From Apophysomyces variabilis (taxonomy: Eukaryota > Mucoromycota > Mucoromycetes > Mucorales > Mucoraceae): a stretch of 64,000 nucleotides of DNA. Numbering within the stretch: position 1 is the stretch's first letter; each line of letters opens with the position of its first letter. Below the pieces are notes generated by a model that made no database searches, had not been told where the DNA came from, and saw only the letters and a program-made list of their open reading frames with translations. Shown one piece after another: positions 36,234 through 48,034 of the stretch. Made by a program: the position numbers and the translations under genes. The DNA lies in contig MZZL01000399.1 in NCBI GenBank assembly GCA_002749535.1, positions 1 to 64,000 of the forward strand, written 5' to 3'.

Positions 36234-37417
36234 CTATTGGAGTAGGAGCAATGAGATTAATCCAGCTAGGAACCAGGTAGAATAGGCTATCGTATTACGC
36301 GTGGATAGATTGTTGGACAAGGTGACGGGTTGACCAACACTGTATTCGATATTTTTGAAATAAGTGTAGGTATCGATTGGTGTAGCATAGTTCGGCGTTC
36401 CTCCGCCGAAAAAGGTCGAAAACATCATGCTTGATACAGCGATGGCGTTGGATGTACGATAGCGTAATGCGTTTTGGTTAATACGGAGACTGCCATCCTG
36501 CCAAACTTGAAGGATACCGTTGGATTGTGAGGGGTCATTTACTTTGATATAGATTTCCAATGTCGTCCATTGCTTCTTTTGAAAGTTGATAAGCCCTCGT
36601 GAAATAGTAATTCCGTAGTCGCTGTTGCACATCACCAATGGCTGTTTACAAAGATTGTCGTCCGTAGGAACATACGCATAAGCCTCACCAGCTCCTAATG
36701 GTTCACCATGCACAAACAAAAAAGGTCAATGAACATCGTTTGGACCTGCATCGCATTAAACCTCTACCTGCTTCACGCCACATGAGTCGAACCGAAAAGC
36801 AGTTGGAGCCTGACGCCTGGTCACCACCTGAACAGCCCACTCCGGGAGGACCTGATGCAGCCAAGAAAAAGAAAAGAAAAAGGGATCAGTCCCGTTTTCT
36901 TTCCTTCATGCCGGAACAATGCAGTTGGACATGCGGAACGGTTTTCCGTTGTCTTCTTCTTACCTCCAAAAATACCAGGTAACTTGCCGCCTTGGACCCA
37001 CGGAAAGTTCTCGTCAAATGCCAAGTCATATCGTAACAGAGCGCTATCGTACGATTGATTGCCGAAAGGTGTAGAATAGAACTCTGTGCCACCCGTACTT
37101 CCTTTGCCGTTTTTTGTACCCGAAGGAGAATAAGAGCCACCGGCATACAAGACTTTCATGACAGTAGAAGAGGCATTGTTGGTCACAGGATCGGGTACGA
37201 ACGATACGTCGGAATCGCCATAGAAATAACCGATTGGGTTATCCCAGTCTGTGGCCACGAAACTAGTAACTGGGCCGCTACCGGACAAGCCGGACGAGGG
37301 CATTGGTGCTGTCCATGTTTGTTTTAAGCCCAATTGTTGTGCTCTTGAAGATAATGGTTGATTTTGAGCCAGCGCCGTAGAGGCGAATGCGAGCACGACA
37401 CCACTCAGCAGTCTCAT
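36234..37417 (-). CDS. Secreted PL14-type polysaccharide lyase, probably GPI-anchored
   Basis: Minus-strand exons 36964-37417, 36768-36851 and 36234-36694 total 999 nt, or 332 aa. The signal peptide is MRLLSGVVLAFASTALA. The core has LRYDLAFDENFPWVQGGKLP, GIFGG, a CSGGD...NCFSVRLMWRE segment, then GAGEAYAYVP and LEIYIKVNDPSQSNGILQVW. This fits the fungal polysaccharide lyase 14 (alginate/glucuronan lyase-like) beta-jelly-roll family. The C-terminus is hydrophobic (STWFLAGLISLLLLQ), consistent with a GPI-anchor signal after a Ser/Asn-rich stretch. The substrate is not predictable; uronic-acid polymers of its own or foreign cell walls are plausible, since Mucoromycota walls contain polyuronides. 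Confidence 0.72.
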
Positions 37418-39037
37418 GAAAAGAGCAAAAGTGGAAAAAGAGAGAGAGAGAGAAGAAAAAGGGTAAATTTGTGTACCTGAAAATTTACAACAAATCTATA
37501 AATACCAGGTCAATGGAGAATAAAAAAAAGTTCCGCGTTGTCATAGGCAACATCATGAACAAAGCGATTTGTAAATTAAGGATGTGACACTTGAAAGTCA
37601 AGAACAATTCCATTCAGTCGCCGAGGAAAAAGCTTTCTCTGCAGATTTCTCTCAAAAAGTCGATCATTGTTTATCACCCTTGTTTTATCGTCCAATCTAC
37701 GTGCGAAATCTATGATAGAGTTAATCGACCTGCATCGTACTGTTTATGGAAAACGTCACTAGGCGGCATATCTCCCTTTTTCCTCTCCTTGCTGGCATGC
37801 TTAAACACATAATGACATCATTAAAACCTTTACACTATGGATTTTCATTACCGTTTCCCCAGGGTATGGAAGCGATGGAAATAGCTGGGACCTCTTACTC
37901 CGATTTGCCTATTCCACATCGAGGTGTGACAGTCTGGCCGAGACCCGCCAATCGTGTGTCAGATAGGTAGCATGTTCCTATCGATTTGGTGCCCATTATT
38001 TCGGGATTCTCAGAATTGCAAAGTATAACATATACTTACGAAACAAAAGCAAAGCACGCAATGGAGGATGATGCTATATTTCTTCTCTGTATCAATAGAT
38101 CTCTGCATCAGTAATAGAAAAGAAAACGGGATATCCTGATTATTTATAAATATCGTTTTTAGACGTGTACATAGCCATGGTTAAAGTCATGATCACAGAA
38201 ATTGATCGATATCCATTATGGTTATAAATATAGCGGCACGACTGAATCGGAAATATACCAATGGGTGGAAACGAAAGGGTTTTGCAAGACCTCATTGATG
38301 GAATATTAACTGCATGAATTTCTTTTTTCTCTATTTCCTCCTTACAGATTCAAGCAATTTTGAATAGCCGGAAACCATTTCCATGTTTGCGATTGTGAAT
38401 TACAGAGTTAAAAGAAATTGTCACAGGATCATCCAACATGTTTGATGCGTATGGCAAGCAGCGCTTCTATCTTGCATTCTATTTTAGATTTAGTTACGCA
38501 GTCGTCTCTAGTTGAGTGATATGCTCTTGAAAATAGAATATCTCTCGTACTTAGTAGAAGAAAAAAGAGTTGCTACTTTTCCACATCTTGCGAGTCAATG
38601 TGTCACCCATCCCCAGAGATATTGGTACGCCAATGCGGTAAGGACCCGAAACAGCAATAAAAAAGACCTTAGTATTCAATATTATACTTAGTGACGTCCA
38701 TCATATCAATGACGGCATAAGACCCACATTAAGAAGACAAAAAAAGACGTTGCAATTAATTATAAGAAAAGAAAGTGTACAAAGAGAAGAAACTGCTACA
38801 AAAAATATACAATGGACATACTTAACTATGTATCCTAGACTGGTACAAGAAGAAACAAGCTGCAAAATAAAACACAAGATTCCGGTTTTCATATAACAGA
38901 AAAAGGAAAGAGAGATAGAAAGAAGTGGAAACTGGATAGGGAGAGGGGTGGGGACAAGCTAAAAAGTAAAAAGGAAGGCATACGGTTTTTGTGGCAAGCA
39001 AGACAAAGCAATGGCATGGCAAAGAAAAAAAGCCCCA
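37418..39037. other. Gene-free region between lyase and bZIP genes
   Basis: 1.6 kb. There is a GA tract at 37438-37453 near the lyase start. The rest is AT-rich with no supportable ORF. It probably contains the lyase promoter and the bZIP 3' UTR. Confidence 0.5.
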
Positions 39038-39823
39038 TCATGCATTTTTCATTTCAACGTCCGCTGGGGACAGCACCATGCATTTCGCTTCAGAACTCCA
39101 CGCGTGGTCGTTCATCTCGTCATTTTCATCATCATCAAACTCAATGTCTTCTTCGAACCGGTTGGTTATTTGTAAAGGATTGTCTGTTGTAGAATGGAAT
39201 AATACTTTAAGATCTCCATTCTCAGGAGAGTTTCGTCCAAGCATACGTTTGAGCATTTTTTCGGCCATCATCTTACCCCGAAGTCGATCGCATGTGGTCT
39301 TCAGTTGGCTATTCTCTCGTCGAACCTGTTCTAATTCACGTTGAAGTAGCTGATTTTCTTTTGTGAGAGAGCCGATCATGGATCGCATTTCACCATGTTG
39401 TTGGTTCTTTTTGGCTCTATATTTTGCCGATGCCGCTTTGTTACGCTGACGTCGTTCCTGCAGTGAGAGTGGTGAGCTTGGAGCGATGGTTGCATTGTAG
39501 ATTGGAGTAACGGGGTGGGATTGCTGCGATCCATGATAGCGTGGTAGGGCGGTATGCGATGGTGGGTGAGGTTGGTACGGCTGAGGAGGATGGTGTGGAT
39601 AAAGCTCAGGTGAACTGGGCAAGGATGGATATAACCCCGTAGGTGAGGCCGTCACTGGAGGCTTTGTTGGATTAGGTGTAGATGACGAGGAACTGGAGGA
39701 ACTGGATGATGAACAAGAGGGCGATGCTAGGGAAGCATTACGTGGTGAGGTAATAGAGGATATGGCCATTGGTTTAGCATGGTACTGATGTCCCGAAGAA
39801 GGGATAGGCATAGACAAAGACAT
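39038..39823 (-). CDS. bZIP transcription factor
   Basis: A single coding exon of 261 aa, starting at the Met at 39823 (MSLSMPIPSSGHQYHAKP); an upstream in-frame Met at 40024 is less likely. The N-terminal half is Ser/Pro/His-rich, with a run of about 12 Ser near residues 38-49 and a Pro/His/Tyr stretch at 75-92. The basic region at about 122-142 is RRQRNKAASAKYRAKK, with the N-x7-R spacing of bZIPs. It resembles the Cys3/Met28/ATF4-like group. A leucine zipper and long coiled coil follow to about 190, then an Asp/Glu-rich patch. It is a nuclear DNA-binding regulator, and the pathway is not inferable. A GA tract at 39895-39915 precedes the gene. Confidence 0.9.
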   Translation of the reverse strand: MSLSMPIPSSGHQYHAKPMAISSITSPRNASLASPSCSSSSSSSSSSSTPNPTKPPVTASPTGLYPSLPSSPELYPHHPPQPYQPHPPSHTALPRYHGSQQSHPVTPIYNATIAPSSPLSLQERRQRNKAASAKYRAKKNQQHGEMRSMIGSLTKENQLLQRELEQVRRENSQLKTTCDRLRGKMMAEKMLKRMLGRNSPENGDLKVLFHSTTDNPLQITNRFEEDIEFDDDENDEMNDHAWSSEAKCMVLSPADVEMKNA

Positions 39824-42800
39824 AATCTTTGATAAACCGTTCTCTTGTTCCTTTTTTCCTTGACCTGTTTTGAAGAAAAGGAGATGGAACAGAAGAGAGA
39901 GAGAGAGAGAGAGAGGTATTTTTATATTAAGGAAGAACCTTGTGTGGTGATCTTGACGGATCTTATGCAACGTGTACGCGCGCTTTTGGGAAGAATTAAT
40001 ATGGGTTAGTGCAGATACTATCACTGTGTGTTCTTTTACCCTTCCCCTCCCCCCTCTCCTTTCCTTTCTTCATAAGAAGCACGTAAAATCACAACATTCA
40101 ACAAAAAGGAAATAGAAGTTACCTGTTGATCATCAAAGGAACAAGAAAGAAGCTGAGTATATGACAATTTGTAGAACATGATTCCCTTTTTTTTTTCTTG
40201 GATTCAATAGACCACTTTTACTACGATCTATGATTACACATGTCGTGCGGCTTACCTTTTTCTTTTCTCGCCCCCCTTGTTCCCATTCTAATGTGTTCAG
40301 TTTTTCAATCGGTCTAGGACTTATACTGTAGGATGCGGTAACCATTCGTGCATGTTAGACCCCAGGGAAAAACGTCGAACCGGATTTACCGACTAGCATC
40401 ATTTTGCATAAGACCAAGTCCCCTCGTTCGTTTCCTGCATAGTCTGTGCTAAATTTGCTATGTAAATGATCCAACTAAGGGGGAACTTCGTTTGATTGGT
40501 AACCAACGATGCGGCGATGCATCCTTCATTAGGAAACAGAAATAACACCATCCTCATGGCATATGTCCGACCCTTCCGAATCCTGTTTGCATGCTATCAA
40601 AATCTTTTTTCTACCCTACTGTTTATCTCGCACATGGAAATAACATATTCTGATGCAATGTCACATATAACTGATTCATGCAGATTTATTCATGAAAAAA
40701 GGCAGTTCACTGGTAGGCATATACGTAAGCTACGTAAAGAACATATGTTGGTTTCCGTAGTCTGTTATTCTCTCATGAAAAGTGAACATAACGGGAAAAG
40801 AATTCAAGGCTCTATGAAAAATAAATTTTTTATCGTCTCTTTGGCGACGATTGAAACGAGAAGTACGCTCATTATCGTCTGATTAACTTAGGAAGGAATG
40901 GACAAAGTTATCAATGCAAAGAAAAACTTGAGAGACAAACCATTAATGGCTAGTCTCCTTTTCAATTATGCTACAATAAGAAAGTGTTAATCAAAATGTT
41001 GTCTCCATTTCCTTTTCCAGAGCTTTTTTATGAGTGTTCCATGTATTCGGATCGCTATGAGAACTTACTCGGTATAATGCAACAAGAAACGGAGATGGAA
41101 ACAGCGATCTTACCAGGAACACAAATGACCTGCAGACTAATCGATAAGGACTCCTATGTCTCCCGCCCTCTTGTCTGGAGGAGTGCTGATAGAAGTGAAG
41201 CCTGGGGCTAAGCCCTGTTTCTACTTATGAAGAATGTAAATGGCATGCCTTAAACAGATTAAGAAATAACAGTTATTTTCTTACCTTGTCTTCCGCTTCA
41301 CAATGGAAACGGCTGTGGTCTTGTAGAATGCAATAAGACTGAAAGATGGAGCTTATGCACATGTGTGTCGTGATGACAAGGCAAGACAACTCTGCCACGT
41401 TGTTATCTTGCTCCTTAGCAATTCCTGGAGGAAAGAACAGTGCTTTTTCAATTTAACAAACAACGCAAAAATCGTATGATCATAGGTATATTATAGGTGA
41501 CACCTTTTTCAAAAAGGAGAAGGGGCGGGGAAACTACACATATGGTTGTTCATCACTCCATATGACCCCTTGCTATGGATCAGAAGTCCAACATCTATGG
41601 TCTGCTAAAATACCGTCGACGTGGCGGTAAATGACGGGCCTATCATATTGCAAACAAATCATGCTCTCTCTCTAACGTTCTTCTTATCCGTTCATAGGTT
41701 ATTCCGCTCTTATTTTGCTCTTCCCGGAAGAGCGAAGACGACAATGCTGCTATAAGACATGAGGTTAGGCAGACCATACTTCTGGCTAGTCTCGGAAAAT
41801 CAAAGTTCAACTTGACTAATAACAATAAGACTCCTTGGCAGAAGAAGGGAAAAAGAGCAAGGCGGGATTGGGTTCGTGACCTTCTGCGCATTCACGTTTT
41901 ACCATTCAAAGTAACTTTGGTCTTCTCATCTACCTTCAGTACTCTAGACCGGCTTCACTATTTAAAGCAGAAACTTTGTATTAAAATAATTTTAAAAAAG
42001 GGCGGAAAAACAGGTTATAGCGAATTTTTTGATATTGATTCATCTAATACGTGTTGACGGTGAACCATTCTTTCAGGTCCAATTAGATGAGGTATTTTAC
42101 CTGCAATGGCCCTCATTAGCCGCAGGTCTGGAGCGGAAACAGTTGATCGTAAGTTGTTGTTTCTAAAAACCAACTATTGAACTTGACACAGGAGGATTTA
42201 TAATATAAAGAAATTTGAGAAATCCCCACGTAATGTGTACATTATAGCGCGTCTTCAAAACAAGTCCTTCGCAATTTCCGTCCGAATGCTTCCCCTTTCA
42301 ACCCTTGTATATAAGGTTATGATGGAGAAAAAAGGAATCGCACTGCTGGTGCTCATGCGGAAGGATTAAATTTACTATCAATAGCTTAATTAATGTAGCT
42401 CGATGGATCATCGTCTGTTTGCCGTACTTCAGAAATTGGAATCCATGCTCTTTGAAAACCGATATTTTTTGCCCTATAAACTGCTTGAACTAGCCTGAAG
42501 AATCGTAGGTCTGTTTTCTAATAAGCTTTGTTAAAGTAATTGCGTAGTAAATTGAGGGAATTCACAGTACAGCCTAAGCAACAGAAGAACATGGGATTCT
42601 GAAAGAGCAGAAAGGGGTCCAAAGGACAACAAAAGCAAATGTAAGGTTGTGATAATCCTTTTTCCGCATCAGCTTACCGACAATAAGGTAAACTTAAGGT
42701 TTGCAACCAGTAGATATTTGTGTACGCAATGAAATAATATTGATAGCCATTGATTACATAGCAGGTAGGGTACACGCTGAAAGACCAAATGGCGAACGAT

Positions 42801-43337
42801 GAGCTGACAAACGACAAACTATTTCTGGTCATTCATTACGAAGTTCATTTTTATTTACAATTGCCCATACTCTGATTGTGTGCCTCTTTACATGAACCTA
42901 TAGCGTCGTTCGGTTATTCTGCGTAATAGTTTTCTGGATGTAGGCGTCTCTTTGATAGTGCTTGGTGAAGTCACTGTGTGGTGATTGCATAGTCATTTCA
43001 TTTTGGTCTAAGACGATTTCCTGACTTTGGCTATTGTCTTTATACAGTCCATCATGGTACGCCTTTTACGCTCTACAGAAGATATGGTTTTTGAATTACG
43101 CTGCTAGACGGACTTCATGGGTGTAATGCGAAGGTTCACCTTATCCGTTATTTCCTATAGATGTTGTTTCTCTCGAACTTTTGCCAACATTGACCTCCTT
43201 CTCTCTACCCATTAGCTTAACAGTATGTACAAACTGAAACAACTTTATTTACGACTATTTACTACATTAAAAAGGATCATTGTGATTAGGGTCATACGGC
43301 GGAGCCATTATTGACGCACCGGATTCTTCAGTGATCA
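39824..43337. other. Large gene-free region upstream of the bZIP gene
   Basis: 3.5 kb, the longest gap in the window. It starts with GA and CT tracts (39895-39915, 40040-40070) and an A/T-rich probable bZIP 5' UTR. The rest has balanced composition and many short ORFs (the longest is 128 codons at 40496-40882). None has splice sites, domains or biased composition I could support. Decayed transposon DNA or non-coding RNA genes cannot be excluded. Confidence 0.5.
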
Positions 43338-45260
43338 TTACCAACGACCTCCGCGCTTTACTTTCTTGAATTTTCTGAGCTTCTTCTTATCCCAGTCGTC
43401 GTCATCGTCGTCGTCCCAATCGTCATCATCGTCATCGTCATCGTCGTCCCAGTCATCGTCATCGTCGTCATCCCAATCATCATCATCGTCATCATCATCA
43501 CCACGCTTCACTTTCTTGGATTTTTTTACTTTCTTGGATTTTCTGAGCTTTTTCTTATCCCAGTCATCATCATCGTCGTCATCGTCATCATCATCCCAAT
43601 CATCATCGTCATCGTCGTCATCCCAATCATCATCATCGTCATCGTCATCACCACGCTTTACTTTCTTGGACTTTTTTACTTTCTTCGATTTTCTGAGCTT
43701 CTTCTTATCCCAGTCATCATCATCGTCGTCATCATCCCAATCATCATCATCGTCATCATCATCACCTCGCTTTACTTTCTTGGATTTTTTTACTTTCTTG
43801 GATTTTCTGAGCTTTTTCTTATCCCAGTCATCATCATCGTCGTCATCATCCCAATCATCATCGTCATCGTCGTCATCCCAATCATCATCATCGTCATCGT
43901 CATCACCACGCTTTACTTTCTTGGACTTTTTTACTTTCTTCGATTTTCTGAGCTTCTTCTTATCCCAGTCATCATCATCGTCGTCATCGTCATCATCATC
44001 CCAATCATCATCGTCATCGTCGTCATCCCAATCATCATCATCGTCATCGTCATCACCACGCTTTACTTTCTTGGACTTTTTTACTTTCTTCGATTTTCTG
44101 AGCTTCTTCTTATCCCAGTCATCATCATCGTCGTCATCGTCATCATCATCCCAATCATCATCGTCATCGTCGTCATCCCAATCATCATCATCATCATCAT
44201 CATCACCTCGCTTTACTTTCTTGGATTTTTTTACTTTCTTGGATTTTCTGAGCTTTTTCTTATCCCAGTCATCATCATCGTCGTCATCATCCCAATCATC
44301 ATCGTCATCGTCGTCATCCCAATCATCATCATCATCATCATCATCACCTCGCTTTACTTTCTTGGATTTTTTTACTTTCTTGGATTTTCTGAGCTTTTTC
44401 TTATCCCAGTCATCATCATCGTCGTCATCATCCCAATCATCATCGTCGTCGTCGTCATCCCAATCATCATCATCGTCGTCATCGTCATCACCACGCTTTA
44501 CTTTCTTGGACTTTTTTACTTTCTTCGATTTTCTGAGCTTCTTCTTATCCCAGTCATCATCATCGTCGTCATCGTCATCATCATCCCAATCGTCATCGTC
44601 GTCGTCGTCATCCCAATCATCATCATCATCGTCATCATCATCACCACGCTTTACTTTCTTGGACTTTTTTACTTTCTTGGATTTTCTGAGCTTCTTCTTA
44701 TCCCAGTCATCATCGTCGTCATCATCATCCCAATCATCATCGTCGTCGTCGTCATCCCAATCATCATCATCGTCGTCATCGTCATCACCACGCTTTACTT
44801 TCTTGGCTTTTTTTACTTTCTTGGATTTTCTGAGTTTCTTCTTATCCCAGTCATCATCGTCATCATCATCATCATCATCCCAATCATCATCGTCGTCCCA
44901 ATCATCATCATCGTCATCATCACCACGCTTCACTTTCTTGGATTTCTTGGATTTCTTGTCGCACCACCAATGATGATAACGATCACAATCGTCACCATAA
45001 CCACCACCATAGCCTTGGGCAGGGTTGACAGAGGCCTCATCACGGCGAGCCGCCGCAGCATAGTTACTAGAACGTTAGATTAACATGCGTCAATGGTCCG
45101 ATACTGAATGATGTTTTCCTTACCTTGCTGCTGATTTTATGCTTTTATATTTAGGTTCGGCCGTAACCCCCTTCTCAATTGGGACAGGGTGGGCACTGGT
45201 AACCACCATGGAAATGGCAGTCAAGCCGACGCTGAAAAGGACGGACCAAGTGAGCTTCAT
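43338..45260 (-). CDS. Secreted acidic/basic repeat protein with Lys-Arg spacers (Kex2-processed-repeat-like)
   Basis: Minus-strand exons 45124-45260 and 43338-45066 total 1866 nt, or 621 aa. The signal peptide (MKLTWSVLFSVGLTAISMVV, cleavage near TSA|HPVP) is followed by a short pro-region and one phase-2 intron of 57 nt. After GYGGGYGDDC and HHWWC come 11 tandem units of 36-48 aa. Each has Asp runs of 7-11 residues broken by single Trp, then WDKKKLRKSKKVKKSKKVKR. Every unit ends in Lys-Arg followed by Gly, the layout of fungal secreted repeat precursors cut by the Golgi protease Kex2. The opposite charges within each unit suggest self-assembly, metal binding or wall attachment, but the function is unknown. 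TATAAATA lies about 86 bp upstream of the start codon. Confidence 0.85.
43375..44960. repeat. Coding tandem repeat (11 Asp-Trp / Lys units)
   Basis: About 110-145 bp units of ATC/GTC-rich (Asp on the minus strand) trinucleotide runs alternate with a nearly invariant 70-bp Lys/Arg-coding spacer. Unit length varies by multiples of 3 bp and by loss of one Asp-Trp block (for example the shorter unit near 43700-43765). This is consistent with replication slippage and unequal exchange while the frame is kept. Confidence 0.9.
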
Positions 45261-45345
45261 ATTAATGCTTTTTTCGTAGGAATTTGCCCAAGGATCAACA
45301 ACACAAAAAATTTGATGTATTTTCCAATGCAGAAAATCTTCGTCT

Positions 45346-45353
45346 TATTTATA
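45346..45353 (-). promoter_or_regulatory. TATA box of the acidic repeat protein gene
   Basis: TATAAATA on the minus strand, about 86 bp upstream of the ATG at 45260. The same octamer is found about 93 bp upstream of the related secreted gene at 47703. Confidence 0.55.
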
Positions 45354-47024
45354 GCTTAGCAATTGACTAGGGTGTCGAGCTTATTCAAGGGAAAATGATC
45401 GCCAATGAACGTCATTCTTTTTGACTCGAACGTTCCATCAGTTGATTAACTAGCCATGCTCCACAGCATGCTCCAAAGAATTGGCTTGGATTCAACATAC
45501 TGTTTCACGGATTTTTTCTCAATGATCTACGCCCAGAAAGCTGTCATAGTCGGCATATGTGGGAAATCACTGAAACCGTCAATCGTAGTGGGAGATGACT
45601 AGGCTCCGAACCATGTCCAGATTCCGCGTCTTCGATTGTTCCATTTATGCGAAAAAAAAGGCAGAAAAGCTGGCATTTATCCCGATACCGACAGCGGTAT
45701 GGAGCAGATTTCCGTAATGGCCGATAATTTCATACAGACCTGGATATGTTCCTTTCCCTCCCTGTAGGATATTGTCCTATCAGATGTTTAACTCATAAGG
45801 ATACCTTTAGCAAAGGCAAGCATGACTCGATGAAGCGTTAATTCTTTATCACCTTTAATGGAGCGATGATTTATGTCGGATTTAAACCCATTTTGGCTTC
45901 GATATTGCAGGAAACTCATGTCTGGTAAGCTATCGGCAGGATTTTTCTTACCCGCATCAATGAACGAAGGTTTCACATAGACCTATAATTCCTGGGAACA
46001 AAAAAAAATAGGTTTCAAAGAAAATTTAGAGCAAGAATTTCAAGGAAGGACACAGCAAAGCATACAAAAGGACGACATTAATCAAACAATGGGTGGCAGA
46101 ATCGAGTTAATGCTTTAAAATTTGCATAGAATTGCTCTCTCATTTATAGTATTCCTTCAAATGATTTCAACCTGGAAAAGACGTCCTAAAGGTTGGAATT
46201 CGAAGGCTCAAGGAAACTGAAATGTTCCCGTACGATGAACACTTCTGTGTTTATGGGTTAGGATGCATAGAATCGTTCAAATTTTTGAGAGGCCGGAAAA
46301 CACAGTACAGAGGAATCTATTGCGATAATACCGTACTCCTGCAGGGTAGGTGAAAGCGCGGCATGATTCCGTTAGACCGTTTGCAGATAAACTTCAATAA
46401 AAACTGCCGACTTTTCGAGATTCTATACAGTATTGTTATTGACGGGTTGGCGTGGGTATAAAAGATTCTAAATCATAGAAAATTGGAATACTCTGATATT
46501 ATTCAACCCAAAAGAAGGATTTTTAGCTGTTTTGGGTACCGTATAAACTGTGTGGACGATATAATGGAGATTGACGATCAACTTCCCGAACTTTCCTTTA
46601 GACCGGTTCAATCACTATGTCAAGTCTGTTTTACGTTCGGAAAGATACATGTTACATTATCATTAGCCTTTCATTAAGATTGAGTTCCTCCAAACTCAAT
46701 GTCTACGATGACCTGCTCTTACAAATTGGGTTTTGCTGTTTGTCATTCAAGAAGCAATAAAACAAATGAATTTCGATAGCACACCTATTAAGATAGGATA
46801 TACCTTTCATAAACAACACAATGACTGGATAGCATTCTAAGGAAAGATTATTGCTAACACCATGATACTGCATTTATTACGTTTGCCTATATACTGTAAA
46901 GAAAGGCGGAAAGGGAAAACAAAGCACAGGCACTATATATTCGCTTTTCTACTTCGGTTGATCCTGATGCATTAGACAGGTAAAGATCATGGCTCAAATG
47001 AAGAAGTGATGATATATATAGGTA
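45354..47024. other. Intergenic region between two secreted-protein genes
   Basis: 1.7 kb containing the upstream promoter of the acidic repeat gene and the 3' flank of the next gene. No ORF above about 64 codons is credible and no repeat structure was recognised. Confidence 0.5.
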
Positions 47025-47703
47025 TTAAGCTTGCGGAGAGCTTGCATTTCCCGGATCGGCAGTACTCTGGTCTGTGCCAGCATTCATGCCATCGTTCATA
47101 CCGTCGCCCGTACCATCGCCCATGTCGTCACCCGTACCATCGCCCATACCATCACCGGAGCCAGCTTCAGTTCCCGGCTGAGTCGCAGTGTTTTCTTCGT
47201 TCATGTTATCGCTAGCCTGCTTGTCATATCCTTTGCCTTCGTAGCCATCGTCCTCGTCCTCTTTCCAATCGTCCCCTTTGCCACCTTTGTGCCATCCGCC
47301 GCCCTTGTGCCATCCACCACCTTTGTGCCATCCACCGCCTTTGTGCCATCCGCCACCTTTTCCACCATGCCAACCATGACAGCCCTTGCCTTTGCCTTTG
47401 CCATAGCCGTCGTCATCATCGTCATCATCATCATCATCATCGTCATAGTCGTCGCCCTTGCCATGGTAACCCCCGTGGCGATAGCCATAGCCAGCCGTTT
47501 CAAAATCGGATCTATTTTCGTTTTGTGTTTGTTTAGAAAAAAAATTATGCAGATCAAGGCTTTTTGATTTGCCTTTTTTGTACTTCTGGCTGATGTCTCT
47601 CTGTAGGAAGTTTTCCCTCTGCTGTCACTGGCTGGGCTATAGCCATTGCCATGGAAACAGCGGTGATACCAAGGGTAAATGCAATCGACAAGGTAAATTT
47701 CAT
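47025..47703 (-). CDS. Secreted Gly/Trp/His/Lys- and Asp-rich repeat protein (GC-AG intron)
   Basis: Minus-strand exons 47573-47703 and 47025-47511 total 618 nt, or 205 aa. The true frame of exon 2 lacks an early Met and is hidden behind overlapping frames on both strands. The signal peptide is MKFTLSIAFTLGITAVSMAM, with cleavage near AIA|QPV. The intron starts with GC (AAG|GCAAAT) and ends AAAATAG, and splicing makes a Lys-Arg. Exon 2 encodes YGYRHGGYHGKGDDY and ten Asp. Four copies of GGGWHK follow (18-bp units, about 47282-47353), then an acidic stretch and Asp-Gly-Met/Thr-Gly repeats. His/Trp/Gly repeats may bind metal (Cu, Zn) or wall glycans; this is speculative. The leader exon resembles those of the genes at 43338-45260 and 50795-51193. 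Confidence 0.8.
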
Positions 47704-47795
47704 CGTGAATTTTCGGCTTTTTTTTTTGGCTGTTAATCAAATGAAAAGAAAGGAATATCGACTCTGATGTGCCAAAACAACAAGCGACATCCATT

Positions 47796-47803
47796 TATTT
47801 ATA
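47796..47803 (-). promoter_or_regulatory. TATA box of the Gly/His-rich secreted protein gene
   Basis: TATAAATA on the minus strand, about 93 bp upstream of the ATG at 47703. It is identical in sequence and similar in position to the element before the acidic repeat gene. Confidence 0.55.
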
Positions 47804-48034
47804 ACTTTTAACGAGATGGAACCAATACATAGTAGTCGCAGTCATCTTTATTCACCGAGCCAAGTTTTATCTTATTCTTAACTAGCTTTGTTATCACCGA
47901 GAAACAAGCAAAGGGGGATGAGTTGCAAAGCAGAAACCAAAAAAGAACCATCATAATTGTATTCAGTCAATGTTTCTTTTGTGTGTGCTTGCATGCGTGT
48001 CTGATCCAAGCATTTGCTTCTTTTTTTTTGTTTT

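Noticed and set aside
40496..40882. 128-codon plus-strand ORF in the 3.5-kb gap
   Set aside because: No recognisable motif, no supporting intron or biased codon use; length is compatible with chance.
43366..44973. 535-codon plus-strand open frame rich in Ser and Phe
   Set aside because: It is the exact antisense of the Asp/Lys repeat gene (GAT/GAC read as Ser codons). The minus-strand reading has a signal peptide, intron, TATA box and stop, and the plus strand has none.
47031..47567. 178-codon plus-strand frame rich in Val/Ile/Thr/Ala
   Set aside because: Antisense shadow of the Gly/His-rich secreted gene; it has no signal peptide or splice logic of its own.
47201..47794. 197-codon minus-strand frame with Met/Thr runs
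   Set aside because: Wrong frame over the same exon. The accepted frame connects by splicing to a signal peptide and gives clean GGGWHK and DG repeats.
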